Source: Oscillospiraceae bacterium (lineage in GTDB: Bacteria; Bacillota; Clostridia; Oscillospirales; Ruminococcaceae). From it: a stretch of DNA of 5,902 bases. The notes under the pieces were generated by a model, which worked only from the letters and a program-made list of their open reading frames with translations, searched no databases and was not told the origin of the DNA. Of this stretch, positions 1 through 5,550 are shown piece after piece. Each line of letters opens with the position of its first letter. The stretch's first letter is position 1. Location of the stretch: contig WRIP01000090.1 in assembly GCA_009782665.1 (NCBI GenBank), positions 1 to 5,902 on the forward strand, in the 5' to 3' direction. The translations under genes were made by a program, and so were the position numbers.

Positions 1-5
1 GAACT

Positions 6-461
6 ATGAAGGTAAATAATAATTATTTTGCCGCATATACTAAGGCGGCGGGCGGTATGCCCGCGGATGAAGCGGGGAATGATTTTGCCAGGGAACTGAA
101 AAAGATGCGGGCTGAGGGCGAAAAGATACGGAATCAGATAGAGAGCATGAAGCAGGATGGCGAAGCCGCGGCCAAAGCACTTGAGATACAGAGGAAATGC
201 TTTATTATCGCCATGCGTATCATAAGGGGCGACGATGTTCATCCTGCCGATCACCGTTTGCTTGCGGAGAATGAGCCGGAGATGTACAACAAAGCTATCC
301 TGCTGAGAAGGCAGAAAGAGGATCCCGAGAAGCACGAGAGGCTTTCCGAGGATGAAAAGGAGAAGTCCTGTGACCTTCCCTCCGACTCTTATAACGGAAG
401 CTGCGGAGGCCGTGCCGGACATCGCGTCCGCCGGACCGAAAATCCGGAAAAGTACGGATGA
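6..461 (+). CDS. Hypothetical charged helical protein, 3' end possibly frameshifted
   Basis: I do not recognise a named family. The 151-residue product has no signal peptide or membrane segment and should be cytoplasmic. Residues about 27-66 are rich in Lys, Glu, Arg and Gln with a heptad-like pattern and could form a coiled coil. Residues about 62-120 are helical and highly charged (many Lys-Glu and Asp-Pro-Glu steps). The style resembles small hypothetical proteins of Clostridia. The start lies 5 bases inside the window, so its ribosome binding site cannot be judged. Residues 121-151 are odd: they become Cys-, Gly- and Arg-rich and lose the helical character. The +1 frame over the same bases reads as a more ordinary Ala/Glu/Pro-rich tail and stops at 508-510, overlapping the next start codon as ATGA. 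A frameshift near 352-366 is therefore possible. It lies 45 bases upstream of the ACT gene and may share its transcript. Confidence 0.6.
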   Translation: MKVNNNYFAAYTKAAGGMPADEAGNDFARELKKMRAEGEKIRNQIESMKQDGEAAAKALEIQRKCFIIAMRIIRGDDVHPADHRLLAENEPEMYNKAILLRRQKEDPEKHERLSEDEKEKSCDLPSDSYNGSCGGRAGHRVRRTENPEKYG

Positions 462-506
462 TTTGTTATTGAACACAGAGCAAAATAAAAATCGAGGTTA
501 TGGCTT

Positions 507-776
507 ATGAGATTAGTTATCACGGTCATAGGCAAGGATAAGGTCGGTATTCTGGCTAAGGTCAGCAGTCTTTGCGCCGAATACAACGCGAACATCACCG
601 ACGTGACCCAATCTGTCCTGCAAGATCTGTTCGCTATGGTCATGCTGGCCGAAACGGAGGAGAGCGATAAAAACCTCGCGGCCATGTCCGACGCTCTGAC
701 CGAATTGGGAGATGGCATGGGACTTAAAATCCACGTCATGCACGAGGATGTATTTAATACAATGCACAGGATATGA
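507..776 (+). CDS. ACT domain protein, UPF0237 family
   Basis: The 89-residue product is a single complete ACT domain. It opens with the beta strand MRLVITVIGKDKVGI, followed by the Gly-Lys-Asp-x-Val-Gly turn (residues 9-14) typical of ligand-binding ACT loops. It ends with the characteristic HVMHEDVFNTMHRI stretch (76-89) seen at the C-terminus of UPF0237 proteins, whose usual length is about 89-90 residues. Known family members are small soluble proteins thought to bind amino acids or similar ligands; no reaction is established. The start at 507 is supported by GAGG at 494-497, nine bases upstream. A nearby ATG at 500 is in another frame and stops after 13 codons. In many Bacillota the next gene is UPF0210/DUF711, but here a toxin-antitoxin pair follows instead, suggesting a rearrangement just after the stop codon. 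Confidence 0.92.
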   Translation: MRLVITVIGKDKVGILAKVSSLCAEYNANITDVTQSVLQDLFAMVMLAETEESDKNLAAMSDALTELGDGMGLKIHVMHEDVFNTMHRI

Positions 777-845
777 AACCAATATTGCAGAAGTGATGTT
801 GTTAAGGTGTTTTGTCTAATTAACCCAATCAATCAAAAGATTTCA

Positions 846-863
846 CAAGCAAACCCATGCTTG
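846..863. promoter_or_regulatory. Inverted repeat overlapping the antitoxin -35, candidate operator
   Basis: CAAGCA (846-851) and TGCTTG (858-863) are exact reverse complements separated by six bases. The right arm runs into the proposed -35 hexamer of the toxin-antitoxin promoter. Ribbon-helix-helix antitoxins of the RelB/DinJ class commonly repress their own promoter by binding such palindromes, so this is a plausible autoregulatory site. That binding is inferred; only the repeat and its position are seen. Confidence 0.5.
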
Positions 864-889
864 CAAATTGAACTATATTATGCTAAAAT
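861..889 (+). promoter_or_regulatory. Sigma-A-type promoter for the toxin-antitoxin pair
   Basis: A -35-like TTGCAA (861-866) is followed after exactly 17 bases by TAAAAT (884-889), which is preceded by TGC and so forms an extended -10. Transcription would begin around 895-897, right at the GGAGGTGG ribosome binding site (897-904), giving a very short leader. This is the best promoter match I see on the + strand of the window. Confidence 0.55.
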
Positions 890-908
890 GAATTTTGGAG
901 GTGGTTTT

Positions 909-1217
909 ATGTTGAAAACATCAAACACAAAAACCGCGAGTATAAATGTACGTCTTTATCCTGAAATAAAAGAACAAGCGGAGAACGTATTTGCATATCA
1001 TGGTCTTACTCTACCCGAAGCCATAACGGTTTTTATTAACCATGCTTGTCATGTCGGAGGATTTCCTTTTGAATTGACAGGCGCATACTGGCAAGACCCC
1101 GCCAGCCTTGCTGCTCTCGAAGAGTGCAAACAAATGGAAGCAAACCCCGTAGTGTATAAGCGTTTTAAAACCGAGGAAGAACTTTTTGCTGACTTGGACA
1201 GTGACGATGATGTATAA
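909..1217 (+). CDS. Type II antitoxin, RelB/DinJ family
   Basis: The 102-residue product is the antitoxin partner of the overlapping YafQ-like toxin. Residues about 9-45 fit a ribbon-helix-helix fold: a short beta strand (TASINVRLYPE) and two helices around HGLTLPEAITVFINHA. The GGFPFEL segment (50-56) corresponds to the conserved ALPFDL of E. coli DinJ. The acidic C-terminal half (about 78-102, ending in an Asp-rich tail) is the part expected to wrap the toxin. The reading frame extends upstream to 807, but ATG 909 is chosen because GGAGGTGG (897-904) lies just before it and because earlier residues do not resemble the family. It neutralises the toxin by protein contact and probably represses its own promoter through the palindrome at 846-863. 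Its stop codon lies inside the toxin gene. Confidence 0.9.
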   Translation: MLKTSNTKTASINVRLYPEIKEQAENVFAYHGLTLPEAITVFINHACHVGGFPFELTGAYWQDPASLAALEECKQMEANPVVYKRFKTEEELFADLDSDDDV

Positions 1218-1494
1218 GCGTGATGTTCAATATTCCACGCAATACAGGTGCGATTATAAAATCGCGAAGAAGCAAGGCCGAGATATTTCACTATTACGCG
1301 AAGTTACTAGACTATTGGCAAATGATGAACCATTACCCCAAAAACATCGCGACCACGCTTTACAAGGAAACTGGAAAGGGTACAGAGAATGTAATGCATC
1401 TCCTGATTGGCTTCTGGTGTATCGGAAATCAGATAACGGTGAACTGCTTCTTACTCTGGCTCGGTTAGCCTCTCATAGAGCATTGGATTTTTAG
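1207..1494 (+). CDS. YafQ-type mRNA interferase toxin with altered active-site positions
   Basis: The 95-residue product belongs to the RelE/ParE superfamily, YafQ branch: ribosome-dependent endoribonucleases that cut mRNA in the A site. The family core is clear, with LLANDEPLP (36-44), RDHALQGNWKGYRE (48-61) and PDWLLVYR (66-73). Recalling E. coli YafQ, His50, Asp67 and Trp68 align with H50, D67 and W68, and His87 aligns with H90. The residue matching catalytic His63 is Asn63 (codon AAT), and that matching Phe91 is Asp94, followed by a terminal Phe95. Both changes touch residues linked to activity in YafQ, so this toxin may be weakened, or it may be a natural variant. The start is ATG 1207 or 1210; both overlap the antitoxin by about ten bases, and no clear ribosome binding site is present, suggesting translational coupling. 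In-frame ATG 1186 would add residues unlike the family. Confidence 0.88.
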   Translation: MMYKRDVQYSTQYRCDYKIAKKQGRDISLLREVTRLLANDEPLPQKHRDHALQGNWKGYRECNASPDWLLVYRKSDNGELLLTLARLASHRALDF

Positions 1495-1524
1495 TCCGCT
1501 TTCAACCAACGCAGAAGAAACAAC

Positions 1525-1572
1525 GGTGTATTGATATACCCCTACGGTTAAGTCGTAGCGGTATCGTACACC
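1525..1572. repeat. Long imperfect hairpin between toxin and acetyltransferase genes
   Basis: Nested complementary arms are GGTGTA (1525-1530) with TACACC (1567-1572), ATACC (1536-1540) with GGTAT (1560-1564), and CTACG (1542-1546) with CGTAG (1554-1558). A single C-C mismatch separates the inner arms, an asymmetric 5/2 internal loop separates the outer arm, and the loop has seven bases. No U-run follows, so it is not a normal intrinsic terminator. It sits in a 123-base gap and could be a regulatory RNA structure or a recombination scar; its function is unknown. Confidence 0.6.
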
Positions 1573-1604
1573 TGTCAGTCACTTTGAAAGTCTATATTTA
1601 GGGC

Positions 1605-1609
1605 AGGAG
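1605..1609 (+). promoter_or_regulatory. Ribosome binding site deciding a TTG start
   Basis: AGGAG lies eight bases before TTG 1618. An ATG at 1612 is followed at once by TGA, and a GTG at 1614 runs only 11 codons before a stop. The binding site therefore best serves the TTG of the acetyltransferase. Confidence 0.7.
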
Positions 1610-1617
1610 TAATGTGA

Positions 1618-2055
1618 TTGTTTTGCGTCATAAAAAGCAAACTAGATAATCCGATCGTGCGTATGCTCGTAGGCGAAAGTGCAGGAGATAAGTCTACGGA
1701 AGCAACAGACAACAAAATCGTAGAATTTCGTCGTAGGGATGATTTCAATTTATATGGATGGATCGAAAACGATAAAATACTGGGTGTTTGTGGAATCGAG
1801 GTTTTTCCGGATTGGGTTGAGATTTATAATATAGCTGTTGTTCCAGAAATTCGTAAACGCGGTATCGGTAAAGCTATGATAACTGCTGTACAGCAAAAAT
1901 ATCAAACGAATGTTAAAGCTGAAACCGATGACGGAGCGGTAGAGTTTTATCGAAAGTGCGGTTTTAAAATAGAAGGATTCATAAAAACATATAGTGGTGT
2001 CGAATCTCAACGATATAAATGCGTTTTGAATTATAACAGCGGTTGTAGAAAATAA
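1618..2055 (+). CDS. GNAT family N-acetyltransferase
   Basis: The 145-residue product has the single-domain GNAT layout and should transfer an acetyl group from acetyl-CoA to an amine; its substrate cannot be read from the sequence. The acetyl-CoA pyrophosphate-binding motif A is clear: beta strand VEIYNIAVVPEIR (67-79) leading into R79-K-R-G82-I-G84-K, the R/Q-x-x-G-x-G signature. Motif B follows as AVEFYRKCGFK (107-117), where the Tyr often acts as general acid. There is no signal peptide or membrane segment. TTG is chosen as start because it has an ideally spaced AGGAG and the N-terminal residues continue a plausible GNAT first strand; alternative ATG and GTG codons nearby are closed almost at once. 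It is in the same orientation as the toxin-antitoxin pair and looks like part of the same accessory block. The stop codon lies within a hairpin. Confidence 0.88.
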   Translation: MFCVIKSKLDNPIVRMLVGESAGDKSTEATDNKIVEFRRRDDFNLYGWIENDKILGVCGIEVFPDWVEIYNIAVVPEIRKRGIGKAMITAVQQKYQTNVKAETDDGAVEFYRKCGFKIEGFIKTYSGVESQRYKCVLNYNSGCRK

Positions 2056-2069
2056 GCATTTTCTACAGC
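2042..2069. repeat. Perfect 10-bp hairpin over the acetyltransferase stop codon
   Basis: TGTAGAAAAT (2044-2053) and ATTTTCTACA (2058-2067) are exact complements around a 4-base loop, and two further outer pairs (one G-T) extend the stem. The stop codon TAA (2053-2055) lies at the tip of the left arm. No U-tract follows the right arm, so it is a poor terminator. It may protect the mRNA end; this is an inference. Confidence 0.6.
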
Positions 2070-2137
2070 GTTGGACAAAACACCTTCTCAACACAACTGA
2101 TATGTACAATTTTCAGTTCAAAACTCAAGAGATAAGG

Positions 2138-2184
2138 AAACCTTTAATCCGATTGATCTATTACCAATCGGATTTAAGGTTTTT
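2138..2184. terminator. Intrinsic terminator between convergent genes
   Basis: AAACCTTTAATCCGATTG (2138-2155) pairs with 2165-2182 as an 18-bp stem with one T-T mismatch and a 9-base loop. On the + strand five T residues (2180-2184) follow the GG of the stem, giving a good terminator for the acetyltransferase transcript. On the - strand the shorter TTT run makes it a weaker but plausible terminator for the kinase/response-regulator operon, whose last stop codon is about 50 bases away. Confidence 0.85.
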
Positions 2185-2232
2185 GGTGTTATTCTGAAAT
2201 AATTCATACTACATTGTGTTTCTAATTGTTAT

Positions 2233-3696
2233 CTAAATAGTTAGTATCCTCAGCATTCGATCCGATTCCTCTTCAAGAGCTAACAGGAAACTATCGACTA
2301 TATCCTTGTCGAATTGAATACCTCTTCCTTTTTTCAGTTCAGCGATTGCTTCCGCTGAGGTACGTTTATCCCTATAAACACGAGGAGAGGTCATTGCATC
2401 GTATGCATCTGCAACCGCAATTATTCTGGCCCCTAACGGAATCTCCTCCCCTTTAAGACCATGGGGATACCCACGGCCATCATATCTCTCATGATGACAG
2501 CTTACTATCTGTTTTATACCGTCGAAGGCTGATATTGCCGAAAGTATAACCGCTCCTTTAGATGGATGCTTCTTGATTTCATAGAACTCTGTATCGGTAA
2601 GTTTTGAGTTCTTAAGCAGTATGTCATCACTTATTCCAATCTTCCCAATATCATGGAAGAGTCCTCCTACTCTCAGATCATCTTCCTCTTGTTTATTCAT
2701 TCCAAGCCTTTCTGCCATTAGCTGTGCATACATTGAGACTCTGTCGGAATGACCTCTTGTCGAGACATCCTTTGCATCAACTGCAAGTCTTAATGCCTCT
2801 ATCGTCTCAAAATAGCTTGATTTAAGATCCGAATGTGCACTGTTAAGCTGTTCATGCAGATGTACATTCTGCAATAAAGCAGCTACCTGTGTAACAAAGA
2901 CATCGACAAGATTTGTTTCCTCAACCTCCTGCCCTATGTATATTATCCCTTCATAGTACCCACCGCTGTTTATAATAGGCAGGATATATGAATTTTCAGT
3001 TTCAATAGGTTGTTTGCTTTCTTTTACAGCTTCAATATTCGCACGTTCCTCTTCTGGAATAAGCTCCATTGCCTGTTCTTTTGAGCCATCGTAGATTCCT
3101 GTCCCTTTATACAGAACTGTATCTCTGTTGTTCATTATATCTATCTGTATGAAGATATCATCTATTTCGGTAAGTGTCATAAGGGAATCGGCTACATCAT
3201 TTACCATATCACTAAAGGGTTGAAGTCTATTAATCTTGGAAAGGGTAACAAGTATATCATTCAATCCGTCTCTATATGTTTTTATATGTCTTTTCTGGGT
3301 TATCGACTTTATACCTGACTCTATGAGCAATAACAGCTGATCCAGACGATGGCTCTTTTCGCAGTATGCTTGGATATCAAACGCCTTGATAGTAGTTAGT
3401 GGAGGAGCTAAATCCTTATGTCCGGTTAAAAGAATAACATAAAGATCGGTATCAAACTCCCTTAGCATCGATACAAAGTCATCACCACGAATCGGGGACA
3501 TGAAGTAATCAAGAATCAACAGATCATACTCATGATTCTTTAGCTCTTCTAATCCCTCAAGAGGATTTGAAAACCCGGTTATATTATAATTGTTACGTCT
3601 GAGCAGGGTTAACAAAGAATCTATTAGACCCTCATCATCATCAACAATCATTAATTTGTAGTTGCTGTCTTTGGACGGCTGTATTTTCTGTCTCAT
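2233..3696 (-). CDS. Response regulator with GAF/DUF3369-like and HD-GYP phosphodiesterase domains
   Basis: The 487-residue cytoplasmic product is a two-component output protein predicted to hydrolyse cyclic di-GMP. A receiver domain spans about 13-130, with acidic residues D19-D21, phospho-acceptor D63 (LILDYFMSP), T91 and K114. A middle region (about 140-285) looks like a GAF fold and resembles the DUF3369 linker of other REC/HD-GYP proteins. The HD-GYP domain (about 296-475) keeps all recognisable metal and substrate motifs: H316, H348-D349 in LFHDIGKIG, H377, HHERYDGRGYP (401-411) and D430-AYDAMTS. There is no DNA-binding domain. The start is set by GGAG (3706-3709), nine bases upstream. 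It begins 14 bases after the kinase gene and is almost certainly its partner. It is the last gene of the operon, ending before the hairpin at 2138-2184. Confidence 0.95.
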   Translation of the reverse strand: MRQKIQPSKDSNYKLMIVDDDEGLIDSLLTLLRRNNYNITGFSNPLEGLEELKNHEYDLLILDYFMSPIRGDDFVSMLREFDTDLYVILLTGHKDLAPPLTTIKAFDIQAYCEKSHRLDQLLLLIESGIKSITQKRHIKTYRDGLNDILVTLSKINRLQPFSDMVNDVADSLMTLTEIDDIFIQIDIMNNRDTVLYKGTGIYDGSKEQAMELIPEEERANIEAVKESKQPIETENSYILPIINSGGYYEGIIYIGQEVEETNLVDVFVTQVAALLQNVHLHEQLNSAHSDLKSSYFETIEALRLAVDAKDVSTRGHSDRVSMYAQLMAERLGMNKQEEDDLRVGGLFHDIGKIGISDDILLKNSKLTDTEFYEIKKHPSKGAVILSAISAFDGIKQIVSCHHERYDGRGYPHGLKGEEIPLGARIIAVADAYDAMTSPRVYRDKRTSAEAIAELKKGRGIQFDKDIVDSFLLALEEESDRMLRILTI

Positions 3697-3710
3697 TTTC
3701 CCTTTCTCCG

Positions 3711-5540
3711 CTATGCTACAAGAGGAACAGTAAAGTATATATCGGTTCCTACACCGTCAACCGAATTATACCACATCTTCCCACCAAAAATACCAAGTAT
3801 CGTTGAGTAGGAGATATATAGTCCTAATCCTGTACCATCTTTACCTTTAGAGGTAATCATCTCTTGGAAGATTTTATCTTGAACGTTTAATGGAATACCT
3901 CCTGCAGTATCCGATATTGTAAAGACAACTTCGCCTTCCGAACGGCTAATCTTTATAGTTATGTCGCCTGGAACCCCTTTATATGCCTGCATAGCATTCA
4001 TTACTGCATTATCTATAACCTGTATCAATGAGTTCATATCACCACCGGTTATCTCAAGTGATTCATTCGTTTGAATTTCATATATTAGATTACATTTATT
4101 TCGTATAACCTCATGCCTTAGAAGTAGATCGATTCGCTTAACCAAATCCCTTATGGTGAAGTTCTCGTATGTATCGCCGGACAGTCTTACCGTCTGTCCC
4201 TTAACCGCCGAGATAATCTCTGAAATATATGAGGTATGATTCCTTATGTTCTCAATCTCCTTCTTCATATCTTCGGCTATCTCATGATGATCTTCTATAG
4301 TTACCTTTGGATCTGGTATAGAGTTTATATATTCATCTATAAGGACGTCTAGGCTCTCTGCTCTTCCCGATATAGCCATAATCGGGGTATTAAGGTTATG
4401 TGCAATTCCACTTATGAGCTGTCCGAGTGAGGCGAGTCGCTCCTGTTTAATAAGCTGATCCTGGTTTGCTTGAATCTGTTGCATGTCATTTACAGCTCTG
4501 GTAATATCTCTGAACAGGATGATACATCCGTAGTATCCACCTTCAATTAGGAGTGGATTAAACTCTACCGAATAGTACATATTTTTACCGTCAATCACAA
4601 GACCCAGATCCCTAAACAGTGTCTCCTGTTTAGTGCGACACTCTTCGATAATTGCACCTATATCAATCATCGAAAGATTGAGGTCATTCTCCTCTTCCAA
4701 GACATCGACTATGAGCACCTGTCGTCTTAGATTTATAAGTTTAGAGAATAGTGTCTCAAACGGTTCGTTATAGTCTATGATCATCATGTTCTCATCTACT
4801 ACAACATATAGGTCACTTGTCATATCGATGACCTGTTTCATTACCGCAGGGCTTATCTGCAGTATGTTGTACTTAAACAGAAGAAGGAAGTAGGTTATAC
4901 ATGTTACAACAAAAGCAACAGGTGTCGACATGTTGTTAAATCCCGGTAGTGCCAAGGTAAAACATATATTAACAACCAACGGTACCGATGTACCGATACA
5001 TATCAAGAGTGCCTTAAGTGTTGAATCCATCCTCCCCTTATTTCTCGTAGCAAAATATATTGTATATATTGTTCCGAAGAGAAGACATGTATATGAATAT
5101 ATTGTATGTACGTAAAAGTATGCTCCGACAACGGTTCTGCTTACGTCAAAATAGTCATAATACACATAGAACAGATGATGTAGGGGATTTGTCCATAAAA
5201 TTATCTGTGTAACTATCGGTACAATATATAGGAATCTCAGCCATTTATTCATCCTATTATTTGGGAGGTAGATATTAATACCGATTAATAGGACAACCAC
5301 CGATATGAAAGAAACAGCAAAGTAAACAACGTTTTCAAGAGTATCTACCAAATCCACTGCATTTAACTGTACACAGTATCTTTGTATGATAACGGTGAGG
5401 GTCCAGATGAAAAGGTATATTAGGTACTGTATAAAGTACCACTTCATACGATTGTTCGTTTTCATCCTTATTGTTGATACAAGCAGGAAAATCATAATGA
5501 CCAGAGCAATATGCGCAAGATAAAACATCATATTATCCAT
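3711..5540 (-). CDS. Sensor histidine kinase: 7TM N-terminus, PAS, HisKA, HATPase
   Basis: The 609-residue product is a membrane sensor kinase. Seven hydrophobic segments fall at about 7-24, 35-53, 70-91, 101-117, 138-164, 176-198 and 206-224, matching the histidine-kinase 7TM type of sensor module. A PAS domain follows (about 233-350, starting VIDMTSDLYVVVDEN and ending in LFRDITRA). The dimerisation domain carries the phospho-acceptor H381 in SGIAHNLNTPIMAISG. The residue after the His is Asn rather than the usual Glu or Asp. The ATPase domain shows N511 and N515 (N box), D544-TAGGIP (G1), K557-IFQEM (F box) and DGTGLGLY (568-575, G2). The start follows AGGAG (5548-5552) by seven bases, and this site overlaps the TAG of the preceding gene. 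It should phosphorylate the HD-GYP regulator encoded 14 bases downstream. The ligand is unknown; the upstream gene suggests a peptide-derived product. Confidence 0.95.
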   Translation of the reverse strand: MDNMMFYLAHIALVIMIFLLVSTIRMKTNNRMKWYFIQYLIYLFIWTLTVIIQRYCVQLNAVDLVDTLENVVYFAVSFISVVVLLIGINIYLPNNRMNKWLRFLYIVPIVTQIILWTNPLHHLFYVYYDYFDVSRTVVGAYFYVHTIYSYTCLLFGTIYTIYFATRNKGRMDSTLKALLICIGTSVPLVVNICFTLALPGFNNMSTPVAFVVTCITYFLLLFKYNILQISPAVMKQVIDMTSDLYVVVDENMMIIDYNEPFETLFSKLINLRRQVLIVDVLEEENDLNLSMIDIGAIIEECRTKQETLFRDLGLVIDGKNMYYSVEFNPLLIEGGYYGCIILFRDITRAVNDMQQIQANQDQLIKQERLASLGQLISGIAHNLNTPIMAISGRAESLDVLIDEYINSIPDPKVTIEDHHEIAEDMKKEIENIRNHTSYISEIISAVKGQTVRLSGDTYENFTIRDLVKRIDLLLRHEVIRNKCNLIYEIQTNESLEITGGDMNSLIQVIDNAVMNAMQAYKGVPGDITIKISRSEGEVVFTISDTAGGIPLNVQDKIFQEMITSKGKDGTGLGLYISYSTILGIFGGKMWYNSVDGVGTDIYFTVPLVA

Positions 5541-5550
5541 GATTCTTCTC

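Noticed and set aside
389..832. Long open frame on the - strand opposite the ACT gene
   Set aside because: It lies antisense to a clear family member, its product has no recognisable domain, and no ribosome binding site supports it.
1220..1468. Second + strand frame inside the toxin gene
   Set aside because: It overlaps the YafQ-type frame, which has the conserved motifs; this frame shows none.
1593..1598. TATATT as a -10 box for the acetyltransferase
   Set aside because: No -35-like hexamer lies at the right distance, and it is very close to the ribosome binding site.
1536..1610. Intrinsic terminator after the toxin gene
   Set aside because: The hairpin has no U-run after the right arm.
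1500..2080. Integron gene cassettes with attC sites
   Set aside because: Both hairpins are shorter than usual, the left boxes do not match RYYYAAC, the 1525-1572 hairpin has no paired AAC/GTT, and no integrase is in the window. It is kept only as a question in the findings.
1750..2109. Open frame on the - strand opposite the acetyltransferase
   Set aside because: It is fully explained as a shadow of the GNAT gene, and its product is low-complexity Phe/Ser/Ile-rich sequence.
4930..5115. Short + strand frame within the kinase membrane region
   Set aside because: It is antisense to transmembrane-coding sequence and lacks a start context or domain.
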